Of a stretch of DNA of 64,000 bases, positions 1-9,005 are shown piece by piece. Every line of letters starts with the position of its first letter. Position 1 is the stretch's first letter. Origin of the DNA: Paenibacillus senegalimassiliensis (GTDB taxonomy: Bacteria; Bacillota; Bacilli; Paenibacillales; Paenibacillaceae); the NCBI RefSeq assembly GCF_001486585.1, contig NZ_LN909046.1, positions 1,116,001 to 1,180,000 on the forward strand, read 5' to 3'. The notes under the pieces are model-generated. The model was not told where the DNA came from and did not search any database. It was given only the letters and a program-made list of their open reading frames with translations. A program made the translations under genes and the position numbers.

Positions 1-1
1 G

Positions 2-376
2 CCGATTTTGCTATTCGTCCTTGTGAGCCTACTTGCACTTACCGCAGCAGGTGGCTTGCTGCGCAGCCTGGGCAATAGCAGACAGCCTGTGCTAAGCGTA
101 ACCTCTGTGATTGTCGGTAAGCGCACCGAGGTGACGCATCGGCATGATACGGATACTTCCGTTAACCGGTCTGACACCAGGTATTATCTCACGTTCGAGG
201 TGGAGAGCGGTGACCGCCTGGAATTTGCTGTCTCTGGTCTGGAGTATGGCCAAAGCGCAGAAGGAGATGAGGGGAAGCTGACGTTTCAGGGCCGCCGGTA
301 TCACGGGTTTGAGCGGGTTATGCGAACGTATGTGACAGAGGTGCAGGAATATCGCAGATTCCATAGCTCTGGCTGA
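2..376 (+). CDS. DUF2500 family membrane-anchored protein, 5' end outside the window
   Basis: The reading frame is open to the left edge; the first possible start inside the window is TTG at 8, so the true start is probably upstream and the entry is partial. A hydrophobic segment at the N-terminus (LFVLVSLLALTAAGGLL) suggests a single membrane anchor. The rest matches the DUF2500 (YhhM-like) pattern: a short beta-rich domain with a YYLTFEVESGDRLEF segment, then YG, and GKLTFQGRRYHGFER near the C-terminus. No biochemical function is established for the family. A terminator-like hairpin lies 75 bp downstream. Family call fairly sure; function unknown. Confidence 0.75.
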   Translation, partial: PILLFVLVSLLALTAAGGLLRSLGNSRQPVLSVTSVIVGKRTEVTHRHDTDTSVNRSDTRYYLTFEVESGDRLEFAVSGLEYGQSAEGDEGKLTFQGRRYHGFERVMRTYVTEVQEYRRFHSSG

Positions 377-450
377 GCGCGGGCTCATGCAGCAACATTC
401 TTAGCAAAAATGAAAGGAAGGCTATGTCGTTGGAACTTTCGGACAATACA

Positions 451-513
451 AAAAGCAGAAGCCTGACGGAAGCGCAGAGGAAACCTGCTTCTTCCATGAA
501 GGCTTCTGCTTTT
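451..513. terminator. Bidirectional terminator between convergent genes
   Basis: AAAAGCAGAAGCC (451-463) pairs perfectly with GGCTTCTGCTTTT (501-513), and a second small stem (GAAGC..CAG / CTG..CTTC) sits in the loop. The hairpin has A/T tracts on both sides. It lies between the plus-strand gene ending at 376 and the minus-strand gene ending at 524, so it can stop both. Confidence 0.85.
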
Positions 514-523
514 CTATGATGAA

Positions 524-1849
524 TTAATAAGCCAGGGCTTTAGTGTCAGCCGTCTCTTCCAGCAGCATTTGCGCTACCGTGCGTCCACTGGAGAAGGCAC
601 GTTCCGCGAGCTCTCCCTTGCCAACGCAGCCGTCCCCGCAGAAATAGAAGGGGAGCCCCTCCATGCGATTGGGCAGCAGCTTATTGCCACTAACATTTTT
701 TACACTGGCAACCATTGCTTTCTTGGATACACGCTTCACCTCAAGACAATCGCGCCACCCCGGATAATAAGTGTCAAACAGGGACTCCATCTGCTTGGTC
801 TTCTGCTCCAGATATTCCTTCTTCTCTTGTTCCTCTTTGAAATCGTCGTTCAGGTAGGCAATTCCCTGGAGCAATTGGCCATGGACTGGGGCCGCCGTGT
901 AGTCCGTTGCAGATACATCGCTAACGAAGATTTTGCGATCCATGTCACTGATATAATGGAACGGACGAGCTACGACCTTGGATAACCCAATATCGTACAC
1001 CAGCACCTCGGTAGCGGTATTATCCTGATAAGGAGTCATAAAGTCGCTCCACGCTGAGCCTTCCAGCAACTTGTTGATCTGCTGCACAGGCATGGCGAAC
1101 ACAACTTGATCAAATTCAAGCTGTTGCCTCGTTTTTGTATTTAATATGAATCGGCCATCCTGCATCTCAATCGACTCCACAGGTTCCTTGGTGGCAATAT
1201 CCCACTTGGGGTTCATGCCAATCTTCTCGGTCAGTTGATGGGTAATCGTACTCCAACTACCTACAATGTAGCTGACGGGCCGGCTGGATAGGAACAGGTT
1301 ATGATAATAGTCCGCGATGACATCACCCGGCACTTTCCTGGCTTCCTCAGGTGTAATAAAGAAGTTGGAGCAGACCAGATGCTCCCATAATTCCTTCACA
1401 TCTGCCGATGCCGTCGACTGTTCCAGATAGTCTCCCAAGGTGCGGTGCTGCTTCAATTGATGAATGTTGCCGATGACAGCAGCGATTTCAGCCACAAACC
1501 GCATTTTCTCCAGTGGAGAAAGTACCTGGGTTTTCATGACATTGACAAAATCAAGGGGAGCCGGGGTTAACTGTCCGTGCTTGGCGTAAACGACCTTACG
1601 TTTGTCTACCTGCTTGTTCTGAAATTTCAATTCCAGTTCATCTTCCATAGTGTGGAGCGTGTGTCGATCTATTCCGTATACCGCATGTGCCCCGTAATTC
1701 AGAGTAAATCCCGATTTCTCATAAGTAAAAGCGCGGCCACCCAGTTGCGGACTCCGTTCGAATACCGTACCGGACGTATCACCGTGATTCGATAGGTAAG
1801 CGGCAGCCGTCAGTCCGGCAAGCCCACCGCCAATAATCGCAATTCTCAT
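524..1849 (-). CDS. FAD-dependent amine oxidase / phytoene-desaturase-like oxidoreductase
   Basis: The 441-aa protein begins with a dinucleotide-binding Rossmann motif (IAIIGGGLAGLTAAAYL, residues 3-19), followed by an acidic residue in VFERSPQLGGRAFTY, the FAD motif of the amine oxidase/protoporphyrinogen oxidase/CrtI superfamily. Near the C-terminus, FYFCGDGCVGKGELAERAFSSGR is the second FAD-contacting segment. It is expected to be a cytoplasmic flavoprotein oxidising an amine or a polyene-like substrate; the sequence does not say which. The ATG start at 1849 is preceded by AGGAGG at a proper distance. It is transcribed alone, with a terminator at 451-513. Superfamily sure, substrate unknown. 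Confidence 0.85.
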   Translation of the reverse strand: MRIAIIGGGLAGLTAAAYLSNHGDTSGTVFERSPQLGGRAFTYEKSGFTLNYGAHAVYGIDRHTLHTMEDELELKFQNKQVDKRKVVYAKHGQLTPAPLDFVNVMKTQVLSPLEKMRFVAEIAAVIGNIHQLKQHRTLGDYLEQSTASADVKELWEHLVCSNFFITPEEARKVPGDVIADYYHNLFLSSRPVSYIVGSWSTITHQLTEKIGMNPKWDIATKEPVESIEMQDGRFILNTKTRQQLEFDQVVFAMPVQQINKLLEGSAWSDFMTPYQDNTATEVLVYDIGLSKVVARPFHYISDMDRKIFVSDVSATDYTAAPVHGQLLQGIAYLNDDFKEEQEKKEYLEQKTKQMESLFDTYYPGWRDCLEVKRVSKKAMVASVKNVSGNKLLPNRMEGLPFYFCGDGCVGKGELAERAFSSGRTVAQMLLEETADTKALAY

Positions 1850-2056
1850 GGGGGAAACCTCCTAAAAGGTGTTTATGAAGCCAAGCGTTTTATAAAGAAA
1901 AAGCTACAAACCTATAAACAAACTTTATTTACCTTCAGTATATGCTATTCATGTAAGCGCGTCCATAGAAATGGACACAATTTGTTCAATTTTGTAATCG
2001 CATTCAATAGCCTGTGCTTCCAGCAAATGGGTGTGTTGTTTTCTCCCTTTCTTAGG

Positions 2057-2085
2057 CACCAAGATGGGCATCTGCACATAAGATA
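2057..2085 (+). promoter_or_regulatory. Candidate mother-cell sigma (SigE/SigK) promoter for cwlJ-gerQ
   Basis: CATAAGATA at 2077-2085 fits the CATANNNTA -10 pattern of SigK/SigE promoters, with CACC at 2057-2060, 16 bp upstream, as a possible -35. It lies about 30 bp before the cwlJ start, which is right for a sporulation gene. The call rests on short matches only. Confidence 0.4.
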
Positions 2086-2117
2086 TAGCGTTCAGCAGGG
2101 AGGAAGGAGGTACGAAA

Positions 2118-2540
2118 TTGGCTGTAATCAAGACCAATTCCGAGGACGTCAGGCTGCTGGCGCGCCTGATGCGTGCAGAAGCGGAGGGAGAAGGAGAGCA
2201 GGGAATGCTGATGGTCGGCAATGTCGGCGTTAACCGCATTCTTGGCGATTGCCTTGATTTCCGTGATATTCGCGATATGAACCGAATGGTTTTTCAAAGT
2301 CCTGGCGGTTTTGAGGCCACGCAGAAGGGCTATTTCTATCAACGAGCACGTGATCGTGATATCCGCTTGGCGCAGCGCATCATTGATGGGGAACGGGTAT
2401 GGCCGGCCTCCAATGCGTTATGGTTCTTTCGCCCGGCCGGTGATTGCCCCGGGACCTGGTACAATCAGCAAAATACTGGCAGATTCAAAGCCCATTGCTT
2501 CTTTGCACCGACTGCGGAGGATTGTCCTACTGTGTATTAA
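2118..2540 (+). CDS. cwlJ: Spore cortex-lytic hydrolase CwlJ
   Basis: This 140-aa protein is a single Hydrolase_2 domain (SleB/CwlJ catalytic domain) without signal peptide or peptidoglycan-binding domain, as in CwlJ (about 142 aa in Bacillus subtilis). The segment LLARLMRAEAEGEGEQGMLM carries the conserved glutamates of the family near its start, and WFFRPAGDCPGTWYNQQNTGRF is the typical C-terminal part. CwlJ degrades spore cortex during germination, notably in response to Ca-DPA, and needs GerQ for its location in the coat. The TTG start at 2118 follows AGGAAGGAGG. gerQ starts 25 bp downstream, giving the cwlJ-gerQ pair found in several Bacilli. Confidence 0.92.
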   Translation: MAVIKTNSEDVRLLARLMRAEAEGEGEQGMLMVGNVGVNRILGDCLDFRDIRDMNRMVFQSPGGFEATQKGYFYQRARDRDIRLAQRIIDGERVWPASNALWFFRPAGDCPGTWYNQQNTGRFKAHCFFAPTAEDCPTVY

Positions 2541-2564
2541 CCAATAAAGAGGAGGAATTTTTAC

Positions 2565-3017
2565 ATGTTCACACAGCCTTACCGGCCGATGGCCTACCCA
2601 ATGGGGCCTAACCAACCTGCCCCTCACTATAAGGGGATGGGATACCCGATGATGTCAGCAGGAGGAGGCACAATCCCGCCGCAAATTCCCAGCGGCAGTC
2701 CAATGACCGCCGGTGGTACTGCGGTCCCTGTACCTGTTACATCCTACGAGCAATCCTATATCGAGAACATACTTCGCCTGAACTTGGGCAAGGTTGGAAC
2801 CTTCTACATGACATACGAGAATAACAGCGAATGGAATGCCAAGATATTCAAGGGCGTGCTCGAGGCTGCCGGACGTGACCACATCATTATCAGTGACCCG
2901 GTGACGGGGGTACGTACGATTATGCTTATGGTGAATTTCGACTATGCCACCTTTGATGAACCTCTGACCTACCAATATCCGGGCACAATTGGCGCTCCGC
3001 CAACAAGACGGAGTTAG
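2565..3017 (+). CDS. gerQ: Spore coat protein GerQ
   Basis: The first 55 residues are Pro/Gly/Met-rich low complexity, typical of coat proteins. Residues from about 60 on are the conserved GerQ domain, with ENILRLNLGKVGTFYMTYEN followed by NNSEWNAKIFKGVLEAAGRD and HIIISDPVTG. In Bacillus GerQ is an inner-coat protein cross-linked by transglutaminase and required for CwlJ to be present in the spore. The ATG start has GAGGAGG nine bases upstream. It is co-transcribed with cwlJ and followed at once by a strong terminator, so the two genes form a complete unit. Confidence 0.95.
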   Translation: MFTQPYRPMAYPMGPNQPAPHYKGMGYPMMSAGGGTIPPQIPSGSPMTAGGTAVPVPVTSYEQSYIENILRLNLGKVGTFYMTYENNSEWNAKIFKGVLEAAGRDHIIISDPVTGVRTIMLMVNFDYATFDEPLTYQYPGTIGAPPTRRS

Positions 3018-3020
3018 AGC

Positions 3021-3052
3021 GAACACCCCTTACCCAAGGGGTGTTCTTTTTT
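3021..3052 (+). terminator. Rho-independent terminator of cwlJ-gerQ
   Basis: GAACACCCCTT (3021-3031) pairs perfectly with AAGGGGTGTTC (3036-3046) around an ACCC loop and is followed by a T run to 3052. Confidence 0.93.
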
Positions 3053-3214
3053 GGATGCTTTTTCTTAGTTACAGCCCGATCGACAGGAATACGGCAGCGG
3101 TTGACTGTGTAGTGTATAATATATAATCAAAGGAGATGGGTCTATTGGGAAGTTGATGTGGAATTTGATAATTATTGTAAGTCATGATTCAATCAATTTC
3201 AAATCACGAAGGAG

Positions 3215-4576
3215 GTGCACCTATTCGCCGCCTCATCAGTGGGAATAGGAAATGTATTGAGTGACCCTTTACCGAGTCTTTTCTCTGTAGGATGGATGAT
3301 CTTATTGGTATTGCTTAACGGATTCTTCGTTTCAGCGGAATTTGCTATTATCAAAGTCAAGAGTTCGCGAATCGACGCATTGGCGGAAGAAGGGCGCAGA
3401 GGCGCCAAAATTGCCAAGGATTTGTTAGATCGGCTAGATGGATATTTATCGGCATGCCAGGTTGGAATTACCCTTAGCTCGCTTGGACTGGGATGGCTTG
3501 GGGAACCGGTGGTTGCCCGCATGCTTGGACCATTGTTTAAGTGGATGGGCTTCGGTGAGAGGCCGGTGTATATCATATCGCTAGCTGTTGCCTTTGTACT
3601 GGTTGCCGTCCTGCATATTGTGCTTGGGGAATTGGCCCCGAAAACGATCGCCGTTCGCAAGGCTGAAACCATCCTGTTATGGTTGGCTTGGCCGATGCGT
3701 GTTTTTTACCGGCTGATGTATCCTTTCATCTGGGTGTTAAATCTTCTTTCGAGTGGTTTGCTGCGCATGTTCGGCATGACCCGGGTCTCGGAGCAGGAGT
3801 CGCTGCATACGGAAGAGGAAATTCGCGTTATGATGAAGGAGAGCAGCGAAAGCGGCTTGATCGACAGCACAGAAATGTCGCTCATGGACAACATATTTGA
3901 ATTCGCTGATACTACCGCTCGGGAGATCATGATTCCCCGGACGGAAATGATTTGCCTGTACACCCAGCACTCGCTGGAGGAGAACCTGGAAATTGCCCTG
4001 GAAGGCACGCGAACCCGTTATCCCGTATGTAATCAGGATAAGGACCATATTATTGGATTTATTCATGTCAAGGATTTGATTCGTTCTCATTCCCGCCATC
4101 TGCGCGACCATATTCGGCCGATTATGGCTGTTCCCGAATCCATTCCGATCAGCGATCTGATGAAACGCATGCAAAGAGGCAAGTCGCAAATTGCTATTCT
4201 GATCGATGAATACGGAGGAACCTCCGGGATGGTGACGCTGGAAGATATCGTAGAGGAGATCGTCGGGGAAATTCAGGATGAATTTGACGAGGAGCGCCCT
4301 GCCATTGAGCAGTTGGATACCGAAGTGTATTCTGTAGACGGCTTGCTGCTGATTGAAGCGATTAATGATCACTTTGGTCTGGATCTGGACTCTGAGGATT
4401 ACGATACCATCGGGGGATGGCTCTACGCCCGGCTTGATATTCTCCCGCCGCAGATTGGAAATGCCGTTGAGTACGGCGAATATACTTATATTGTGGAAGA
4501 GACCGACAACAAGAGAATTTCCCGCGTTCAGATTCTCCGGCAGCAATTGATGCCACTGGAGGAAGCAGGCGCCTGA
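3215..4576 (+). CDS. CNNM/HlyC-type membrane protein with CBS pair and CorC_HlyC domain
   Basis: Domain order is a DUF21 (CNNM) transmembrane domain with the hallmark LLNGFFVSAEFAIIKVKSSR near residues 34-53, several hydrophobic helices to about residue 190, two CBS domains (around 215-340, with TARxIMIPRTEM at the start), and a C-terminal CorC_HlyC domain from about 360. The family includes magnesium or cobalt efflux proteins, often annotated hemolysin. The GTG at 3215 overlaps its own GGAGG, which is too close; TTG at 3257, preceded by ATAGGA, would give a start nearer the usual family N-terminus. A terminator follows at 4588. Confidence 0.88.
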   Translation: MHLFAASSVGIGNVLSDPLPSLFSVGWMILLVLLNGFFVSAEFAIIKVKSSRIDALAEEGRRGAKIAKDLLDRLDGYLSACQVGITLSSLGLGWLGEPVVARMLGPLFKWMGFGERPVYIISLAVAFVLVAVLHIVLGELAPKTIAVRKAETILLWLAWPMRVFYRLMYPFIWVLNLLSSGLLRMFGMTRVSEQESLHTEEEIRVMMKESSESGLIDSTEMSLMDNIFEFADTTAREIMIPRTEMICLYTQHSLEENLEIALEGTRTRYPVCNQDKDHIIGFIHVKDLIRSHSRHLRDHIRPIMAVPESIPISDLMKRMQRGKSQIAILIDEYGGTSGMVTLEDIVEEIVGEIQDEFDEERPAIEQLDTEVYSVDGLLLIEAINDHFGLDLDSEDYDTIGGWLYARLDILPPQIGNAVEYGEYTYIVEETDNKRISRVQILRQQLMPLEEAGA

Positions 4577-4587
4577 TAATAATAAAT

Positions 4588-4628
4588 AAAACCGGATGAC
4601 CTCATGACGAGGAATCCGGTTTTTCGTT
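4588..4628. terminator. Bidirectional terminator between convergent genes
   Basis: AAAACCGGAT (4588-4597) pairs with ATCCGGTTTT (4614-4623), followed by more T residues. It separates the plus-strand CNNM gene from the minus-strand aminopeptidase gene. Confidence 0.88.
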
Positions 4629-4662
4629 TTTGTGTGCTGGGAGAGACGTAATTGGGACTTAG

Positions 4663-5895
4663 TTAGAAGGCCCAGTTGCCTTCCCGGAAGATCTGCTCTT
4701 CCTTGCCGTCGGCTGTGATGCCAAAGATGTCCATCTTGGCCGAGCCTACCATAAAGTCCTCATGCGCCAGGCTGGCGTTAAGACCACGCTCAGAAAGTTC
4801 CTCTTGACTCATGTCCTTGCCGCCTTCGAGATTGAAGGCATAGGCATTACCGATGGCCAAGTGATTAGAGGCATTCTCGTCGAACAACGTGTTGTAGAAC
4901 AGGATGTTGGACTGGGAAATAGGGGAGTTATGTGGCACCAATGCCACCTCACCCAAGGAGCGTGAGCCTTCGTCCAATTCAACAAGCTGCTTCAAGACAT
5001 CTTGGCCTACAGCAGCTTTGTAATCCACAATACGTCCGTTCTCGAACGTGAGCGAGAAGCCATCGATGATCGTCCCCCGGTAGCTAAGCGGCTTCGTTGC
5101 AGTTACCGTACCGTTCACCCCGGACTTATGAGGAGCGGTGAACACTTCTTCCGTAGGGAGGTTGGCAAGGAAGGTATGCCCTTGTGCGTTATGACTTTCT
5201 GCAGCCACCCACAGATGCCCCTCCGGCAATTCAATGGTCAAATCGGTGCCAGGCGCTATGTAATGAAGCTTCTTGTAACGTTTGTTGTTCAGATACTCGG
5301 ATTTTTCCTTAAGGTTATCGATGTGACGTTTCCAAGCGGCAATTGGATCTGGTTGATCGAGGCGTACGGTCCGGAAAATAGTCTCCCAAAGCGCGTTGAC
5401 ACGATCGGATTCTGCCAAATCAGGGAATACCTTATCTGCCCATGGTTTGGATGGCACAGCCACAATGGACCAGCTGAACTTGTCGGACATCTGCAATTGA
5501 CGATACTCTTTCATTACTTTACCGTAGGCCTTCTGGTGATTGGTCAATCGCTGGGTAGACACACCGTTCAGCAGATCGGGATCAGAGGACATCACGTGCA
5601 GTACGGCAGCACCATTCTTCACGTATTCCAGCATTTCTCCCGCGTACCATTTCGGCTCATCCAGGAAGGATTCCTCAGCCGCCAAATCATAGCGAAGACG
5701 AGTGACCGTGTCGTCGCTCCAGTTCACCTTGACAAAGCGAGCACCCACTTCATAGGCTTGCTTGACGATCAGGCGAACCAGTTCCGCACAATCAATGGAG
5801 GCATTGATAATAAGGGTCTGTCCTTGCTGGACGTTGACGCCTATTTTGACTGCTAATTCTGCATATTTCTCCAATTTGGTTTGAAAATCGGACAT
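4663..5895 (-). CDS. ampS: M29 family aminopeptidase (AmpS/AmpT type)
   Basis: The 410-aa length and full-length pattern match peptidase family M29, cytoplasmic dinuclear-metal aminopeptidases that remove N-terminal residues from peptides. Conserved pieces include VNVQQGQTLIINA near the start, the central HLWVAAESHNAQGHTFLANLPTEE, and the metal-ligand region GEVALVPHNSP...NILFYNTLFDENASNHLAIGNAY. The ATG at 5895 follows GGAGGAGAG. It stands alone between the terminator at 4588 and the ktrB gene. Family sure; the gene symbol is by similarity to Bacillus ampS. Confidence 0.9.
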   Translation of the reverse strand: MSDFQTKLEKYAELAVKIGVNVQQGQTLIINASIDCAELVRLIVKQAYEVGARFVKVNWSDDTVTRLRYDLAAEESFLDEPKWYAGEMLEYVKNGAAVLHVMSSDPDLLNGVSTQRLTNHQKAYGKVMKEYRQLQMSDKFSWSIVAVPSKPWADKVFPDLAESDRVNALWETIFRTVRLDQPDPIAAWKRHIDNLKEKSEYLNNKRYKKLHYIAPGTDLTIELPEGHLWVAAESHNAQGHTFLANLPTEEVFTAPHKSGVNGTVTATKPLSYRGTIIDGFSLTFENGRIVDYKAAVGQDVLKQLVELDEGSRSLGEVALVPHNSPISQSNILFYNTLFDENASNHLAIGNAYAFNLEGGKDMSQEELSERGLNASLAHEDFMVGSAKMDIFGITADGKEEQIFREGNWAF

Positions 5896-5982
5896 ATCGA
5901 ACTCTCCTCCATACTAAATAAGTTATTGTTCTATCATACACCAATCGAATAACAATTGTAATTCGGGACCTCTCGGCGTGAT

Positions 5983-7332
5983 TTACCCTATAATAATCTT
6001 GCCTTCAGGATACTTTAATAATTCCTTCTTGGATTTAGAAGTGAAGGCGTAAGCCAATGTCAGTGGACCTATCCGCCCAAGAAACATGACGATGCACAGA
6101 ATAACCTTGCTGATATCGGTTAACCGCGGGGTCAGATCAAGGCTAAGTCCCGCGGTGGCGAAGGCCGAGGTCGTCTCGAACAGCAGCGCCAGGAAGGAGC
6201 GGTCCTCCAGCGCAGACAGGGTCATAGCCACGAAGACTACCAGGAAGGTGGCCAGCCAGGTTTGGGTAATCGCCTTGATGATCGAACCCTTGGACAAGCG
6301 TTGACGGAAGAAGACGATATCCTCCTTGCCTCGAATCATGGTGTACATGGCACCCAGCAGAATGGCGAACACCGTCACCTTGATTCCGCCACCGGTGGAG
6401 CCGGGAGCGGCCCCGATGAACATCAACAGAATCAGCAGGAACTGGCTGGATTGCTCCATGTTGGCAATGGTGACTGTGCTGACGCCTCCAGATCTGGAGC
6501 TGACAGAATGAAAGAGACTGGCGTACACACGATCCATCCAGTTCATCGTTCCCATGGTGTCAGGATTTCCAGCCTCGTTAATCAGCAGGAGCAGGGCTCC
6601 AACCACCGTCAAGATGGCCGACATGGTTAGGACCACTTTAGTATGCAAGGCCAGACGCCGAGTGCGCCGATAGCCGAGCAGGTCGGAAATGACGATGAAG
6701 CCAATCCCGCCAAGAAAAATCAAGATCATGACCACGATATTTACAAACGGATCGCTAGCATACTCGGCAAGTCCGCTGAAGGGACCATGAATTTTGCCAA
6801 ACAGATCGAAGCCTCCGTTGTTAAAGATAGAAATACTATGGAAGATCCCGTAATAAGCGGCTTGTCCCACTGGCATATCGTAGGAGAACCTGGCGGCAAG
6901 CAGCAGCGCCCCAACCGCTTCTATGGTCAGGGAATAGGCGAGAACGCGCAGGATCAATTGCATTAATCCGCCGATCTGATGGTAATTCAGAGCCTCCTGA
7001 AGCAGCAGCCGATCTCGCAGGGAGATCCGGCGGTTGAAGGCCAGGAGAATTAGCGTACCTATGGTTGTGAAGCCGAGTCCCCCGATCTGCACCAGTAGCA
7101 AGATAACAATCTGCCCGAACAAGCTGAAATGCGTTCCCGTATCAACCACGGTCAACCCCGTAACACAGGTAGCGGAAGTCGCGGTGAAGAACGCATCAAT
7201 CAGATCGAGCTTCCGGCCTTCCACCGAAGCGGGGGCAAGCGATAACAGAAACGTGCCGATCATAATCATAAGGGCAAATCCCAAGGTTAATACTTTGGCA
7301 GGGGAGAGTAGCGATTTTTTTGGTTTTGGCAA
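5983..7332 (-). CDS. ktrB: Potassium uptake protein KtrB (TrkH family)
   Basis: An about 449-aa integral membrane protein with the TrkH/KtrB pattern of four M-P-M repeats; the first pore region reads FTATSATCVTGLTVVD, with the glycine typical of these selectivity filters, and later repeats contain FNNGGFDLFG, SRSGGVST and FATAGLSLDL. It is the membrane subunit of the Ktr potassium/sodium symporter, normally gated by the cytosolic ring protein KtrA/C, which is not in this window. I prefer the TTG start at 7332, preceded by GAGGTG, because it yields the usual KtrB length; an ATG at 7398 in the same frame would add 22 residues without a ribosome binding site. Confidence 0.9.
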   Translation of the reverse strand: MPKPKKSLLSPAKVLTLGFALMIMIGTFLLSLAPASVEGRKLDLIDAFFTATSATCVTGLTVVDTGTHFSLFGQIVILLLVQIGGLGFTTIGTLILLAFNRRISLRDRLLLQEALNYHQIGGLMQLILRVLAYSLTIEAVGALLLAARFSYDMPVGQAAYYGIFHSISIFNNGGFDLFGKIHGPFSGLAEYASDPFVNIVVMILIFLGGIGFIVISDLLGYRRTRRLALHTKVVLTMSAILTVVGALLLLINEAGNPDTMGTMNWMDRVYASLFHSVSSRSGGVSTVTIANMEQSSQFLLILLMFIGAAPGSTGGGIKVTVFAILLGAMYTMIRGKEDIVFFRQRLSKGSIIKAITQTWLATFLVVFVAMTLSALEDRSFLALLFETTSAFATAGLSLDLTPRLTDISKVILCIVMFLGRIGPLTLAYAFTSKSKKELLKYPEGKIIIG

Positions 7333-7452
7333 GGGTGATCCACCTCTATACAAGTTCTGCGTATTGATATTGACATAAAACATGGTACGATATTGCAATA
7401 AGAATGTACAATGTCAAAAAGTTATTCACTGCATAAAGGAGTTGCTAATTGT

Positions 7453-7725
7453 ATGAAGGAAATACATATTGTAAGCGCACAAATGAAGCGTCAGGAGGAC
7501 GGGACCTATATCGGCAAGACCATCTTTGAGGTTGAAGGTCACAAGGTTGGCTATGAAATCTCCTTCTTCAGCAAGCGGGGGCATGATTGGGATTACAGCC
7601 TGCATTATGCCGGAGAGCCTGGCATGGAGGAGCAGCTTCTCGACGTGGATGCCAAGATCGAGCAGGAGGATAGCTGGTTCGACACTTTGCTGGATGCCGC
7701 CTGGGATACCTTGCCGGAGAATTAA
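7453..7725 (+). CDS. Small protein of unknown function
   Basis: A 90-aa acidic, soluble protein with no membrane segment or recognisable motif. The ATG at 7453 follows AAAGGAG; an upstream in-frame ATG at 7411 lacks such a site. It sits divergent to ktrB and 80 bp before an AI-2E-family gene in the same direction. The composition (several W, D and E; DSWFDTLLDAAWDTL at the end) is protein-like and the ribosome binding site is good, so it is probably real. I do not recognise the family. Confidence 0.65.
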   Translation: MKEIHIVSAQMKRQEDGTYIGKTIFEVEGHKVGYEISFFSKRGHDWDYSLHYAGEPGMEEQLLDVDAKIEQEDSWFDTLLDAAWDTLPEN

Positions 7726-7807
7726 ATAAGCTTGAACTAAACAATGGGCAGCACAAACGGATTGCCCGGAATGCTCATAATTAAGGAGAAGGGAGGGGGA
7801 GCATCAC

Positions 7808-8893
7808 ATGCTGCAACATCCATTCTACCGTACATCGCTTGGGATTATTCTGCTGCTGACAATGATTTATTTGCTATCCAAGGTCAGCTTTATTTTTAAT
7901 CCATTGGTTACATTGGTAAGTATACTGATTGTCCCGATAACGATCTCGGGGTTTCTGTATTATTTGTTGCGACCGATTGTGCAGTTTCTGGATGGCAAGA
8001 AGCTAAACCGGATCTTATCGATTCTGCTGATTTATTTGCTGTTTGCCGGCGTACTGACGGTGTTCCTTATCGTTGTATGGCCGCCGCTGCAAAATCAGAT
8101 TATTGAGTTCATGAATAACGTGCCCAAGCTGATCAGTAATTTGCAAAAGCAAATGACAAATATCCGCGAGAGTACGTTCTTTTCCATGGTGGCCAATGAG
8201 AGCAGCCCGGAGCTGATGAACAAAATTACCGAGCATTTAAATTCAGCGGTGGAAGCCATCTCTGGATATCTGTCTCATTTCTTCACCTTCTTGAATGATT
8301 TTGTAATTGTTGTCGGTACCGTTCCCATCTTCTTGTACTACATGCTCAAGGAAGATGAGCGGGTTACCCCGGCCTTGATACGTATGCTGCCCGCCAAGTA
8401 CCGCAAGGACGGTAGTAGCGTCATTCATGATATTGATAATATGCTCAAGGGCTTCATTGCCGGACGGATGATTAGTGCCGTGGTACTTGCCTTGATGAGC
8501 TTCATCGGGTTCTGGCTGGTTGGGTTGCCATACCCGTTGTTGCTGGCTGTAGTGGGAGCGCTGTTCAATTTCGTTCCTTATTTCGGTGCGCTGCTCGGGG
8601 CGATTCCCTGTGTCATTGTGGCGTTTACCGTATCGCCATCCATGGTGATCTGGGTTATTGTGATTGTGGTGATAGCCCAGCAGGTTGAAGGGAATCTCAT
8701 CTCGCCATATATCTATGGCAAGACCATCAACATTCATCCACTTACGACAATCATTTTGCTGTTGGTAGCAGGAGACTTTGCCGGTATCCTGGGAATGATC
8801 CTGGCGATTCCGGTCTATATGATGCTTAAGATTGTGGTGCTGAGAGCACATAAAGCTTATTTTGCCTCCAGAATTGAAAAACTACCGGAATAA
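7808..8893 (+). CDS. AI-2E family transporter (UPF0118)
   Basis: The 361-aa protein has the layout of this family: two or three N-terminal hydrophobic helices, a long amphipathic central segment around residues 90-160, then about five more membrane helices with the conserved PYPLLLAVVGALFNFVPYFG and the C-terminal INIHPLTTIILLLVAGDFAGILG. Members include the TqsA autoinducer-2 exporter and Na+/H+ antiporters, so the name does not fix the substrate. The ATG at 7808 follows a GGAGAAGGGAGGGGG stretch. Family sure, substrate unknown. Confidence 0.88.
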   Translation: MLQHPFYRTSLGIILLLTMIYLLSKVSFIFNPLVTLVSILIVPITISGFLYYLLRPIVQFLDGKKLNRILSILLIYLLFAGVLTVFLIVVWPPLQNQIIEFMNNVPKLISNLQKQMTNIRESTFFSMVANESSPELMNKITEHLNSAVEAISGYLSHFFTFLNDFVIVVGTVPIFLYYMLKEDERVTPALIRMLPAKYRKDGSSVIHDIDNMLKGFIAGRMISAVVLALMSFIGFWLVGLPYPLLLAVVGALFNFVPYFGALLGAIPCVIVAFTVSPSMVIWVIVIVVIAQQVEGNLISPYIYGKTINIHPLTTIILLLVAGDFAGILGMILAIPVYMMLKIVVLRAHKAYFASRIEKLPE

Positions 8894-9005
8894 AGGCCTG
8901 TATCGTTAGTATCACCTTTATGAAAGCGTGATTAAAATCATATCTCCAGCCCCCGCAATTGGGCGATGATTAACCTACCAAAAAGATATCTAATACGCTC
9001 GGGGG

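Noticed and set aside
3100-3214. A very short ORF after AAAGGAG at 3130-3160
   Set aside because: The frame from ATG has only six codons and no recognisable leader-peptide or hairpin context.
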